Source: Halorubrum sp. 48-1-W (GTDB lineage: Archaea > Halobacteriota > Halobacteria > Halobacteriales > Haloferacaceae). Taken from it: a stretch of 64,000 nt of DNA. Under the pieces are notes generated by a model, which did no database searches, had not been told where the DNA came from, and was given only the letters and a program-made list of their open reading frames with translations. The stretch covers positions 1 to 64,000 of the forward strand of contig NZ_QMIM01000025.1 in assembly GCF_003287355.1 (NCBI RefSeq), in the 5' to 3' direction. The position numbers and the translations under genes are program-made. Below are positions 8,801-16,722 of the stretch, in pieces; positions within the stretch are counted from its first letter, which is position 1, and each line of letters begins with the position of its first letter.

Positions 8801-8873
8801 GCCGGTCGTGCCCGAGCGACGCCGTCGACGTGTCGAACGCGGGACCCTCCTCCCGAGTCGGGTCGGTTGCCAT
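5805..8873 (-). CDS. FAD-binding and [4Fe-4S] D-lactate/glycolate-type dehydrogenase (GlcD-GlcF fusion)
   Basis: A 1022-residue membrane-associated oxidoreductase, probably oxidising a D-2-hydroxy acid such as D-lactate and passing electrons to the quinone pool. Residues about 55-230 are a PCMH-type FAD domain (ARGAGSSLAGQTVG; ATVGGGIGNNSTGAHSVRYG), followed by the GlcD C-terminal domain. Two ferredoxin-like clusters follow (CNGCGTC…CP near residue 604; CVGCKGCKSDCP near 671), and then a CCG-type domain with SCCGMAGSFG near 943. The fusion of GlcD and GlcF halves is common in haloarchaea and some bacteria (Dld II type). Substrate is inferred from family only. A TATA box enclosed by an inverted repeat lies 22-38 bp upstream. 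Confidence 0.9.
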   Translation of the reverse strand: MATDPTREEGPAFDTSTASLGHDRPDVPAYRALAADLRERVDGEVQFDEYAQVLYATDGSIYGARPAGVVSPRSVADVQAAMRVAADHGVPVLARGAGSSLAGQTVGPGCVVLDFSRHMDGIVEVRPDDRRAVVEPGVVQDRLDARLAEDGLKFAPDPASSARATVGGGIGNNSTGAHSVRYGITDAYTEELTVVLADGTLIETREVVLDSPEYEAIVAGEEDSEREAALYETVRRLVEENGAEIDERYPTLKRSVSGYNLHKAIYENDEGEEVINLSKLFVGAEGTLGVVVEAEVSLVTRPEETALALYCFDSLSAAMRAVPEALEFPVSAVELMDDEVFGLAAGSPQFAEYAEPIPDRAAAALMLEWDSELVDDFETAVADTNAYFLEAGDAFDVLEAYTAADQADLWNLRKAAIPLLMSMEGDPKPYPFIEDASVPPAELAEYVGEFEAVLDAHDTSAAYFAHAGSGTLHIRPILSLKEEEGIEKMHSIADDVTDLVLDHHGAFSGEHGDGLARTEFNPKMYGEQLWTAFQELKSAFDPEWRLNPGKVVYVDGETASERGYPETAADTDMREHLRYGAAYQSIEPRTTLDFDDEGGFSHLVELCNGCGTCRETDSGVMCPTYRASGEEIQTTRGRANMLRAAISGDLDDDEIHSDRFQGEVLDLCVGCKGCKSDCPTGVDLAKLKAEVKHEHHESEGAGLRERLFRDVDRLSAIGSALAPLSNAVTKLPGARRVMDAVAGIAPDRELPTFRSESFEEWFASRGGSTVDPADAVDTVVLFPDTHTNYSYPAAGKAAVAVLETAGIRVEVPDDLAPSGRAAFSTGFLDVARERAEANVAVLAPRVREGTSVLFVEPSDAVMLQDEYLDLLDGDAVRAVSSAAYGVCEYLDAGRVDERLAFDAPAESLTYHGHCNQKATDKDHHAVGVLRRAGYEVDPLDSSCCGMAGSFGYESEHYDLSKAIGRILFDQVESSPGETVTAPGASCRSQLGDREGETAPPHPIEKVAEAVTGPAGTTTAGDD

Positions 8874-8894
8874 ACCCTACCAGGGTGCGGACCG

Positions 8895-8911
8895 ACGAAT
8901 AAAACATTCGT
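8895..8911 (-). promoter_or_regulatory. TATA box enclosed by a perfect 6 bp inverted repeat, promoter of the flavin dehydrogenase
   Basis: ACGAAT (8895-8900) and ATTCGT (8906-8911) flank five bases, with the TTTTAT box on the minus strand. The box is about 28 nt from the ATG at 8873, so the transcript would be leaderless. A regulator bound to the repeat would block TBP, which suggests substrate-controlled repression. Confidence 0.55.
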
Positions 8912-8947
8912 TCATGAGGTTTCCGGCGGACGACCCTGACGGCGACC

Positions 8948-9841
8948 TCAGTCGCGGCGGACCGCGACGCCGGAGTAGCCACAGCCGTCACACGAGAGCG
9001 TCTCGCGCGTGCCGAACGCGTACGTCGACAACGGGGTCCCACAGCGCGGACAGGGGTCGCCGCCGGCGAGCGGCGGGGCGTAGCCGACGTCCGCGACGAC
9101 GATCCGGACGCCGGCCTCGTCCACGGCGCCCTCGTCGACCGCGCCGCCCCAGATCACGTTCGCGTCCGGGTCCATCCGCTCGCGGACCGCAGCGATCGCG
9201 TCGGTCGCGGCGGCGATGCTGGTCTCCGGGTCGACCACTACGTCGACGAGCGCGGCGCTCGCCCCGGTGGGATCGACGCCCTCCGGCAGCCGGCCGAACG
9301 CCTCGTCGACCGCGAGTGCGGGCGCGTCGCGGTCGGCGGTCGGGGATCCCCCCGTTCTCGCCGACCCGGTTCCCACCGCGGCGATCCCGGTGGCGAGGGC
9401 CGTCCGGGCGTCGGCCAGGTCCAGGTTGACAAAGCCGGGCCGTTGAACCGCCTCGAGGAACGTCCGGACCGTCCCCGCGGGTCCGTCGTCTCCGGCGAGT
9501 AGCGTCGCGTCGGCCCGCCGGCGCACCGTCCTCAGCGACTCGGGCTCGACGCCCGCCGGGACGACCGCGACGGTGAACGCGTCGAGCGCGTCGAGCGCGT
9601 CGAGCGCGTCGAACGCGTCGTGGACCCGGTCCGCCCCGAGCGTCGGACCCACGACGACCAGCACGGCGTCGACGTGACCGAGGGCGTCGCCGTCCGCCTC
9701 GGCGACGAGGTCCGCGATCGTCGCGACGCGAGCGCCGGGGAACACCCCGGCGGGGACGTCGGCGTCGCCGTCGATCCGGCAGACGACCACGGAGTCGTCG
9801 AGGGCGGCTGCCCGTCGCCCGAGGTCCTCGTCCGAGACCAT
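8948..9841 (-). CDS. FtsZ-derived protein lacking the GTP-binding motif, with a C-terminal zinc ribbon
   Basis: A 297-residue protein that I align to the second half of FtsZ. The stretch FTVAVVPAGVEPESLRTVRRRADATLLAGDD…RTFLEAVQRPGFVNLDLADARTAL parallels the FtsZ strand after the T4 loop, the core helix and the conserved PGLINVDFADVR-like block. The end of the FtsZ fold (ALVDVVVDPETSIAAATDAIAAVRERMDPDANVIWGGAVDE) follows. Where FtsZ has GGGTGTG, this protein has VVVVGPTLGADRVHDAF, so GTP binding is unlikely. Residues about 264-287 are a zinc ribbon (CPRCG…CDGCG). A run of ALD repeats (9 bp DNA repeats near 9582-9620) sits beside the lost loop. Divergent from the pilus operon. Role unknown; it could modulate a true FtsZ or CetZ. 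Confidence 0.7.
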   Translation of the reverse strand: MVSDEDLGRRAAALDDSVVVCRIDGDADVPAGVFPGARVATIADLVAEADGDALGHVDAVLVVVGPTLGADRVHDAFDALDALDALDAFTVAVVPAGVEPESLRTVRRRADATLLAGDDGPAGTVRTFLEAVQRPGFVNLDLADARTALATGIAAVGTGSARTGGSPTADRDAPALAVDEAFGRLPEGVDPTGASAALVDVVVDPETSIAAATDAIAAVRERMDPDANVIWGGAVDEGAVDEAGVRIVVADVGYAPPLAGGDPCPRCGTPLSTYAFGTRETLSCDGCGYSGVAVRRD

Positions 9842-9997
9842 CTACCGCGCCGGTTCCGCCCCCGACGACAAACCTCTTCGGGCCCGGCGGACCGGACCGC
9901 CGTCGTCGCGTTTCAACGTCCTGAAACTACATGTCAGAAAAAGAGAATAGTTATATCCGATCGCCAGATTTCGGTCGAGTAGACGAGGTGCAGCGAC

Positions 9998-12436
9998 GTG
10001 ACCACTCCCACCCTGCGGATCGGCGGCGGTTCCGGGGACGACGACGCCTCGGTTCCGGCGCCGGTCCCGCCCGACGACCCCGAAGCCTGGTACGCCCCGG
10101 ACGTCCGCGCGCAGTACGAGTCCGCGCCCGGCGTCGTCGCGACGGTCCGCGAACGCGACGGCGGCCGGTTCGGCTACGACGTCCGCGAACCGCCCCTCTC
10201 GCCGGCCGACGAGCGCGCGCTCCGGACCGTCCGCGACCACTTCTCGGCGGTCCACGGTCGCCGGCCGCTCACCCGTGCCGGCGCGATAGAGCGCGCGAAC
10301 GCGGGTTTCGAGCCGAAGTACGAGCGGGTGCTCGACCGGCTGCTCTCGACGACCGCGGCCGCCCGTCGGCGGATCGACCACCACGCGCTGTGCGAGCTCC
10401 GGCTGTTCGGCGACCTCACCCCGATCGCGCTCGACGGCCGGATCGAGGTGGCCGACGTCGGCGACGACCGCGAGCTCGTCGTCCACACCGACGCGTTCGC
10501 CCCGCTCGAGACGGGGGTCGACGCGGACGCCGAGTACGTCGAGCGCGTCGCCGGCGAGCGGCTCGCGCGGTACTCCGTCGAGTTCGCCGGCTACCCCGTC
10601 GACGTGGTGATCTACCGCGAGCGGCTGCTCGGCTCGGACGCCTTCGAGACCAAGTACGCCGCGCTCGAACCCGACCTCCTCCCCGGCGACGAGGCGCTCA
10701 TCCGCGACTGTGCGCGCCGGATCTGGGAGACCCCCGTGGACCGGCTGATCGACGACCGGACCGCGTTCGTCGCCGAGCACGCCCGACGGTACCTCTCGCG
10801 TCGGCTCGCCGGCGGTTCCGCTCCCCGGGGATGGCTCGCGACCGCCCGCACCCGCGTCCGACGCGCCCTCGCCGACCGGGACCTGGTCGCCCCGAGCGTC
10901 GGCCCGACGTACGCCGACGACCGCCTCGACGACCTCGTGTACTACGTGCTCCGCGACTTCGTCGGCGAGGGCGTCCTCACCGTCCCGATACGCGACCCGC
11001 ACCTGGAGGACGTCGAGGCCAACCGGGTCGGCGAGCGCGTGAAGGTCGTCCCCCGCCCCGCGGTGTTGTCGGGGGAGGCGGACGGGGACGGTGCGGCGGC
11101 GAGCGGGAGCGACGCGCCCGACGAGGACGCCGGCCACGGGAGCGCGGGCAGCGACGCGGCCACGGACGACCGGCGCGGGCTCGACCCGCTCGCGGGCGGC
11201 GGGCGGATCCCGACGAACCTCGCGTTCACCGACGAGTCGCGGTTCGTCGACGTCGTGACGCGGTTGGCGGCCCGCGACGGCGTGGAGCTGAACGCCTCGA
11301 CGCCCTCCGCGAAGGTCAACCTCGACGTCCCCGACGTCCCCGAGACCGTCCGGTGTGCGGTCGCGCTGCCGGTCATCTCCGCGGACGGCCCGCACGTCTC
11401 GATCCGGAAGCAGGCCCCCGACCCGTTGACGCCGGTCGATTTGATCGCCCGAAACGCGCTCTCGACGGAGCTCGTCACCCTGCTGTGGCTGTTGTACGAA
11501 CACCGCGGGGTCGTCCTCTTCGCGGGGCCGACGGGGGCGGGCAAGACGACGCTGATGAACGCCCACATGCCCTTCATCCCCTTCGACGACCGCCCGATCT
11601 CCATCGACGAGGGCTCCCGCGAGGTACAGCTCCCACACGAGACCGGCGTGGCGCTGACGACCCGCGACCACGAGAACGACTACAAGGCGGTGAGCATGGC
11701 GACGCTGATGACGGAGGCCAACTACCTGAACCCCGATATCGAGGTGATAGCCGAGATCAACACGCCCGCCAGCTTCGAGACGTTCGCCGAGACGGTGAAC
11801 ACCGGCCACGGGGTCGTCGGTACGACACACGCCGCCGACGTCGAGACGCTCGTCAACCGCGCGATAGAGCGCGGGCTCCCGCCGTACCTGCTCCGGGAGG
11901 TCGACCTCGTCGTGTTCCCGCGGCAGGTGGGCGGGGACCGGTACGTCTCCCAGGCGGTCGAGCCGCTCTCGCCCGCCGAGTACGACGCGCTCGATCCGGC
12001 CGCGACCCGGAGTCGGACCGGCGACCCGAAACACGGCGGGGCCGGCGTCGTCGAGCGCGGCGACACGGCCGTCCACTACAACACGGTCGCGTGGCGGGAC
12101 CCCGCGGGCGGGTTCCGGATGGACGGCGCGCCGACTGCGGACGCCGGGGGGTCGTACTCCGACGGCGGCAGGCGGCTCCACGCGCTCGCGCGGCTCGCCG
12201 AGCGGACCGACCGCGACCTCGACGCGGTCGAGTCCGAGTTCGCCGCCAAACACCGCTACGTGGAGTACCTCGTCCGGGACGGCATCGACGACTTCGACGA
12301 GCTGTTCGAGTTCCTCGCCGACCTCCGGGCCGACGAGGCCGCGACCGTCGAGCGCGCCGCGCGCTCGATCCGGCGCGGGACCGGCGCGGACGGGTCGATC
12401 GAGGGCGACGACGCGCGGTCCGGGGGTTCGCCGTGA
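9998..12436 (+). CDS. Type IV pilus / type II secretion ATPase (PilB/TadA/GspE family)
   Basis: Cytoplasmic hexameric ATPase that powers assembly of type IV pili or related surface filaments. The 812-residue protein has a long N-terminal region, then a core with Walker A GPTGAGKTT (near residue 508), the Asp/Glu box region EVQLPHETGVALTTRDHEND, Walker B-like EVIAEINTP (near 583) and the His box GTTHA. An acidic low-complexity insertion lies near residues 355-390. The GTG at 9998 is the only start after an in-frame stop at 9980-9982. The stop overlaps the next start (GTGA), so it is translated together with the membrane platform gene. Confidence 0.92.
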   Translation: MTTPTLRIGGGSGDDDASVPAPVPPDDPEAWYAPDVRAQYESAPGVVATVRERDGGRFGYDVREPPLSPADERALRTVRDHFSAVHGRRPLTRAGAIERANAGFEPKYERVLDRLLSTTAAARRRIDHHALCELRLFGDLTPIALDGRIEVADVGDDRELVVHTDAFAPLETGVDADAEYVERVAGERLARYSVEFAGYPVDVVIYRERLLGSDAFETKYAALEPDLLPGDEALIRDCARRIWETPVDRLIDDRTAFVAEHARRYLSRRLAGGSAPRGWLATARTRVRRALADRDLVAPSVGPTYADDRLDDLVYYVLRDFVGEGVLTVPIRDPHLEDVEANRVGERVKVVPRPAVLSGEADGDGAAASGSDAPDEDAGHGSAGSDAATDDRRGLDPLAGGGRIPTNLAFTDESRFVDVVTRLAARDGVELNASTPSAKVNLDVPDVPETVRCAVALPVISADGPHVSIRKQAPDPLTPVDLIARNALSTELVTLLWLLYEHRGVVLFAGPTGAGKTTLMNAHMPFIPFDDRPISIDEGSREVQLPHETGVALTTRDHENDYKAVSMATLMTEANYLNPDIEVIAEINTPASFETFAETVNTGHGVVGTTHAADVETLVNRAIERGLPPYLLREVDLVVFPRQVGGDRYVSQAVEPLSPAEYDALDPAATRSRTGDPKHGGAGVVERGDTAVHYNTVAWRDPAGGFRMDGAPTADAGGSYSDGGRRLHALARLAERTDRDLDAVESEFAAKHRYVEYLVRDGIDDFDELFEFLADLRADEAATVERAARSIRRGTGADGSIEGDDARSGGSP

Positions 12437-14460
12437 GCGGCGACACACGGGGGGCCGCCCGCGCCGACCGGGCGGTTCGATCCGACGTCGGCGACGCCCG
12501 GTCGTCCGGCTCCGCCGATCGTCCCCGTTCGTCAGGATCGGGTGGGCTCGACCGGACACTCCACGCGCTGTTCGCCCGACACGCCGACGACCGTCGCCAC
12601 GACGTCGACAGACAGCGCTACCGCGGGGCGGACCCGTCGACGGGGTTCGAGACGTACCTCGCGCGGACGTACGCGCTCTCGTGGGTCGCGTGTCTCGCGG
12701 CGTCCCTTCCGGCGTTTCTCCTCGCGTTCGCCGTCGCCCCCGGGGTCTCGACCGTCCTCGCCGACGGCCTCGACGCTCGCGTGTCGGTCGCGGTCCCCGC
12801 TCCGCCGCCGGTCGCGCTCGCGGTCGGGCTGTCGGCGGTCGTGGGCCTCCTCGCCAAGCGGGCGACGGTCCGCGCCGGCGGGCTCTACCTCCGGTGGCTG
12901 GTCTCGGCGCGCCGAACGCGGATCGAGCGGACGCTCCCCGGCGCGGTCCGGTACCTCGACGCGCTCTCCTCGGGGAGCGACGACGCTCGGACCCTCGTGG
13001 CGAAGGTCGCCGAGAACGACGCCTACGGCGGCGCGGCCGTGTCGTTCCGGAAGGCGCTCAACGCCGCACGGCTCACGGGAAGCCTCGACGCCGGGCTCCG
13101 CAGAGTCGCCCGCGATACGCCCTCCCGGGACCTGCTCGCGCCGTTCCTGTTGAAGTTCCGCCAGCACGTCTCGGCGGGCGACGAGGCGCTCGCGGAGTTC
13201 CTCCGGACCGAGAGCCGCCTCCTGGCGCACCGACAGGAGCACGCCCGGACGCGGGCCCGGCGGTACCTGAAACCGATCGCGGAGCTGTTCGTGCTCGTGC
13301 TCGTGTTGCCCGCGTTGCTCGTCGTCGCCGTCTCGGTCACGAGCGTGTTCGTGCCCGATCTCTCGCGGTTGGTCGACACGCCGGTCGGGGCCGTCTCGCC
13401 GCGCGCGGTCGCGGTCTACGCCTCCGTCGGGTTCCTGCTCGCAGTCGGACTCGTCGGCATCGCCGCCACCGGCGCACTCCGGCCCGTCGACACTCGCAGG
13501 AGTTACCGTCGGCCGAGGGGTCTCCCCAGCGTGCTCGCGTCCGCGCCGTCGAACCCGGCCAGCGCGTCGCTCGTCGCGGCCGTCCCCACGGCGGCCGTGG
13601 CGGGGTATCTCGCCTACGCCGGCTACCCGCTCGTGAACGTCTCGCTTCTGGCGTACGTCGCGTTCGCGCTCCCGGTCGGGGTCGTCGCCGCCCGTCGCGA
13701 CCGGATCGACGACGCGAAGGACCGCCGGGTCGCCGACTTCGTCTACGCGGTCTCGGCGCAGGCGTCCGTCGGCCGTCCGTTCCCGGACGCGGTCGCGACC
13801 GCCGCCCGCGAGACGGACCTCGGGGTGTTGGCCGACGACGTCGCGGACCTCGCGTTCAACCTCTCGTTGACGACCGCCGGGGAGGGTACAGCCGACACGG
13901 GTGCCCCCGATCCGAACGCACCCGACCCGAACACTCCCGGCCGTGACGCGTCCGCCGCCGTCGGCAGCGACGTACGCGTCACGGCGCTCGACCGGTTCGT
14001 CGACCGCGTCGGAACGCCCCTCGCTGCCCGGACGGTCGGGCTGGTCGCCGGGGCGTTGGACGCCGGGAGCGCCGTCGACGAGGTGTTCGAGACGCTCCAG
14101 GTCGAGGTCGACCGGCTGACCCACGAGAAGCGCGCGCTCCGCGAGGCGATGCGTCGATACGTCGTGGTCGGGTGGGTCGCGGCGCTGTCGGTCGGCGGGG
14201 CCGTCGCCGCGATCAACGCCGGCGTGATGGAGACGGACCGCCTGCTCGCGCTCGCGGCCGCGCTCGACGCGCCCTTCGATCCCGAGTTGGTCCACCCCGA
14301 ACTGGAACGGTTCCGGCTCTACGTGGTCGCGCAGGCGACGATGCTCGCGTCGGGGTGGTTCGCGGGGGCCGCCGCTCGCGGCAGGTATGGGGCCCTCTTA
14401 CACTCCGGCGTGCTGGTGACTGCCTGTTACGCCGGCTTCGTCGCCATCGGGCAAATCTGA
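12433..14460 (+). CDS. Type IV pilus membrane platform protein (TadC/PilC, T2SSF domains)
   Basis: A 675-residue integral membrane protein that anchors the assembly ATPase and the growing pilin fibre. Two T2SSF-type units are visible. The first follows hydrophobic helices (about residues 80-150) with the motif AAVSFRKALNAARLTGSLDAGLRRVARDTPS. The second lies near residues 430-600, with HEKRALREAMRRYVVVGWVAAL. I chose the GTG at 12433 because it overlaps the ATPase stop. Upstream of that point the same frame is open for about 2.5 kb but only as a shadow of the ATPase gene. No pilin or prepilin peptidase gene lies in the window, so the filament type is undetermined. Confidence 0.88.
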   Translation: MSGDTRGAARADRAVRSDVGDARSSGSADRPRSSGSGGLDRTLHALFARHADDRRHDVDRQRYRGADPSTGFETYLARTYALSWVACLAASLPAFLLAFAVAPGVSTVLADGLDARVSVAVPAPPPVALAVGLSAVVGLLAKRATVRAGGLYLRWLVSARRTRIERTLPGAVRYLDALSSGSDDARTLVAKVAENDAYGGAAVSFRKALNAARLTGSLDAGLRRVARDTPSRDLLAPFLLKFRQHVSAGDEALAEFLRTESRLLAHRQEHARTRARRYLKPIAELFVLVLVLPALLVVAVSVTSVFVPDLSRLVDTPVGAVSPRAVAVYASVGFLLAVGLVGIAATGALRPVDTRRSYRRPRGLPSVLASAPSNPASASLVAAVPTAAVAGYLAYAGYPLVNVSLLAYVAFALPVGVVAARRDRIDDAKDRRVADFVYAVSAQASVGRPFPDAVATAARETDLGVLADDVADLAFNLSLTTAGEGTADTGAPDPNAPDPNTPGRDASAAVGSDVRVTALDRFVDRVGTPLAARTVGLVAGALDAGSAVDEVFETLQVEVDRLTHEKRALREAMRRYVVVGWVAALSVGGAVAAINAGVMETDRLLALAAALDAPFDPELVHPELERFRLYVVAQATMLASGWFAGAAARGRYGALLHSGVLVTACYAGFVAIGQI

Positions 14461-14494
14461 GGCGGGTCGTCGACCGCACCGAACGCGTCCGCCC

Positions 14495-14947
14495 TCACGG
14501 CTCCATCGACCGCTCGATCCGGGTCGTGAACCGCTCGGGGTCGAGCCGGTAGAACGCGAAGGCAACGTCGCTCGTGGGCTCGCCGAAGACGTCGACGATC
14601 GGTATCCTCCCGGTCCGCTCCAGCCCTTCGATGGTCTCCCCCGCCACCGATTCGTCCGTCGTCGACACCAGCCGACCGCTCGCCACGACGCTCCGCCACC
14701 GACCCTCGACCTCCCCGTAGGTCACGAACGTGGCCTCACGGCCGTCGAGTTCGCCCTTCGTCCGGTCCGGGCCGTGCGAGAGCCTGAAGTAGAGGACCGA
14801 CTCGACCGGGTCGTAGCCGTACGAGACCGGGACGCTGTGGGGTGGTTCGCTTTCGGGCGTCGCGAGCGAGATGACGCCGGTTCCCGACCGGCCGAGGAAC
14901 TCGTCGCGCTCGTCGTCGTCCATGCGGACCGCGTCGATGTCGGCCAT
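14495..14947 (-). CDS. Pyridoxamine 5'-phosphate oxidase family (FMN split-barrel) protein
   Basis: A 150-residue flavin or F420-binding split-barrel protein. Visible features are the N-terminal helix (DDERDEFLGRSGTGVISLAT), the barrel strands with SVPVSYGYDPVESVLYFRL and the later TFVTYGEVEGRWRSVVASGRLV, which matches the PNPOx-like fold. Such haloarchaeal proteins are general stress or redox proteins of unknown substrate. Start ATG 14947; a TATA-like box near 14971-14976 is 28 nt upstream. An inverted repeat between the box and the start suggests repression. Confidence 0.8.
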   Translation of the reverse strand: MADIDAVRMDDDERDEFLGRSGTGVISLATPESEPPHSVPVSYGYDPVESVLYFRLSHGPDRTKGELDGREATFVTYGEVEGRWRSVVASGRLVSTTDESVAGETIEGLERTGRIPIVDVFGEPTSDVAFAFYRLDPERFTTRIERSMEP

Positions 14948-14956
14948 ACACCACTT

Positions 14957-14970
14957 ACGACACGCGTCGT
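14957..14970 (-). promoter_or_regulatory. Inverted repeat between TATA box and start of the PNPOx-like gene
   Basis: ACGAC (14957-14961), four bases, GTCGT (14966-14970). It sits 10-23 nt upstream of the ATG at 14947, just downstream of the TATA-like box, over the expected transcription start. The geometry matches the repeat at 20377-20390. Confidence 0.4.
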
Positions 14971-15007
14971 CATATACCTCCGCCACACCAACCTCGACGA
15001 CCACAAC

Positions 15008-15034
15008 CTATATTGTTCAGAAGGCACAATATTG
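15008..15034 (+). promoter_or_regulatory. Thioredoxin promoter with TATTGT/ACAATA inverted repeat
   Basis: A TATA-like CTATATTG (15008-15015) lies about 27 nt before the ATG at 15039. TATTGT (15011-15016) and ACAATA (15026-15031) form a 6 bp inverted repeat with a 9 nt spacer. The palindrome CAATATTG (15027-15034) overlaps the second arm. The same octamer occurs at 56715-56722 before the TusA/DsrE genes. Confidence 0.5.
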
Positions 15035-15038
15035 CTGT

Positions 15039-15521
15039 ATGAGTGAATCCGAACGAAGCGAGCGCGAGCGGATCCGCGAGCGCAAGCGTCGGGAGCTCCT
15101 CGAACGGATCGAATCCGAGGCGAACGGCGGGTCCGACGTCGACGGTGCCGTTGGCTCCGACGTCGACGGTGCCGGCGGGTCCGACGGCGGATCCGAGACG
15201 CCGGCCGAGCCGGTCGAGGTCGAAAGCGTCGAGGAGTTCCAGCAGCTCGTCGGCCAGCACGACGTCGTGTTAGTGGACTGTTACGCCGACTGGTGTGGCC
15301 CGTGTCAACTGATGGAGCCGACCGTCGAGTCGCTCGCGGTCGAGACCGACGCGGTCGTCGCGAAGGTCGACGTCGACGGGTTGCCCGCGCTGGCTCAACA
15401 GCTCGGCGCTCGGGGCGTACCGACGTTCCTCGTGTACGCGAACGGCGAGCCGGTCGAGCGGTTCGTCGGCGCACAAGACCGAACCACGCTCGAGTCAGCG
15501 ATCGCAAACAACGCGGCCTGA
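15039..15521 (+). CDS. Thioredoxin with a charged N-terminal extension
   Basis: Disulfide reductase or oxidoreductase of the cytosol. The 160-residue protein has a thioredoxin fold from about residue 58 with the canonical active site WCGPC (DCYADWCGPCQLM) and the cis-Pro motif GVPTFLVY. The first 55 residues are a highly charged Arg/Glu helix followed by GSDVDGA-type acidic repeats that are not part of the fold. ATG 15039 is supported by a well-placed TATA box and leaderless spacing. Family function is secure; partners are unknown. Confidence 0.93.
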   Translation: MSESERSERERIRERKRRELLERIESEANGGSDVDGAVGSDVDGAGGSDGGSETPAEPVEVESVEEFQQLVGQHDVVLVDCYADWCGPCQLMEPTVESLAVETDAVVAKVDVDGLPALAQQLGARGVPTFLVYANGEPVERFVGAQDRTTLESAIANNAA

Positions 15522-15535
15522 ACGGGCGAACCGCG

Positions 15536-16663
15536 TCACCCGACGTAGTCGAACGCGACCGCGAGGTCGTCCGCGCCGAAGAAGACGAACCGGTACCGTC
15601 CGGGTTCGAGGTCCGGACACACCCGGAGGCCGTCGTTCGGGTGCTCGGCGACCAGTCCCTCCTCGTCCATCGTGAACGACCACTTGACGGTCTCGCCCGG
15701 CGGCGTCGAGAGCAGCTCGTCGGTGTACTCGAACCGACCGTCGTCGCTCCCGCGCACGTCGGTCCACCCGTCCTCCGTCTCCACTTCGAGGGTGTACTTG
15801 GCGTGGTTGCCGACGCCGACCGGCCGCGCGGAGACGTTCGTCATCTCGACGCGGAACGGATCGCCCCGCTCGAACCGTCGCGCCTCGTCAGGAGTACTCG
15901 CGCCGCCGGTCCCGACGACGCGGAGTTCGAGCCCCGCTCCCTCGTCGACGCCGCCACCAGAGCCCCAGTTTACGTCCCCGTCGTGGAAGGGCGGATGCCG
16001 CTCGAAGACGTCGTCCGGACAGTCGAGCGGTCCGGGAACGTTCGGCGGGTCGCCGTCCGGTCGGACGAACCCGTCGAGCGCCGACGGGTCGCGAACGCCG
16101 TCCTCGCCGGTCAGTTCGGCACCGTTCCCCCACCCGTCGGTCACCGCGATCCGGACCGCGTTCGGTAGCGGGTCGGTCGTGACCCGAAGGAACGCCCCGG
16201 AGTAGGTGATCGCCTCGCCGCACGCGGTGTCCTCGTCGGCGGTGTCGACCACGGTCGCGTCCGCGGTCAGGGTTCCCCCGTCGACGGCGACGTCCGCGAA
16301 CTCGAGGCGTCGCTCGCAGGTGTTCCGGCCCACCGACTCGACGTACGCGAGGACCGACTCCTCGAAGTCGGTCCCGTCGACGAATTCGTTCGTCTCGGGG
16401 CGCGCCTCCCGGAGGAACCACAGGACTGCGGTCCGGTCGGTGAACAGGGTCACAAACCCCGGCCGCTCCGTCCGCCGCCACGCCGGCCCGGAGAGCGCGC
16501 TGTCGACCCGATGGACCGCCGTGTCGGGGTCCACGCCGTCCCCGCCGTCATCGCCGGTCCCGGGCGCGGACCGACCGAGACATCCCGCGAGTCCGGCGGT
16601 GCCGACGACTCCGGCGGTCGTCCCGATGCCCCGAAGCGTCGACCGTCGAGTAAGCCGTCTCAT
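15536..16663 (-). CDS. Secreted Tat-type lipoprotein, function unknown
   Basis: A 375-residue exported protein. The N-terminus MRRLTRRSTLRGIGTTAGVV has twin Arg pairs and a hydrophobic core ending in the lipobox LAGC (about residues 25-28), so it is probably a Tat-exported, lipid-anchored protein, the usual route in haloarchaea. The mature part contains several Cys residues (CERRLEF, DTACGEA, LDCPDDVF, LRVCPDLEPG). It ends in a beta-rich region (GHxAKYTLEVETEDGWTDVR…PGETVKWSFTMDEEG) resembling domains that bind or package cell-surface polymers. I know no specific function. It converges with thioredoxin. Confidence 0.8.
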   Translation of the reverse strand: MRRLTRRSTLRGIGTTAGVVGTAGLAGCLGRSAPGTGDDGGDGVDPDTAVHRVDSALSGPAWRRTERPGFVTLFTDRTAVLWFLREARPETNEFVDGTDFEESVLAYVESVGRNTCERRLEFADVAVDGGTLTADATVVDTADEDTACGEAITYSGAFLRVTTDPLPNAVRIAVTDGWGNGAELTGEDGVRDPSALDGFVRPDGDPPNVPGPLDCPDDVFERHPPFHDGDVNWGSGGGVDEGAGLELRVVGTGGASTPDEARRFERGDPFRVEMTNVSARPVGVGNHAKYTLEVETEDGWTDVRGSDDGRFEYTDELLSTPPGETVKWSFTMDEEGLVAEHPNDGLRVCPDLEPGRYRFVFFGADDLAVAFDYVG

Positions 16664-16722
16664 ACCCGCCGGTACGACGTTGTCGGATAAGGGCTTCGTG
16701 TAGGCACAAACGACTCTCTGTG

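Noticed and set aside
6516-8939. Long open frame on the plus strand opposite the flavin dehydrogenase
   Set aside because: The opposite strand has clear FAD, Fe-S and CCG motifs. The plus-strand product is a Val/Arg/Glu-rich shadow, as expected in GC-rich coding DNA.
9931-12432. Long open frame continuing upstream of the pilus membrane platform gene
   Set aside because: It overlaps the well-supported ATPase gene in another frame and encodes Arg-rich shadow sequence. The real gene begins at the GTG at 12433 that overlaps the ATPase stop.
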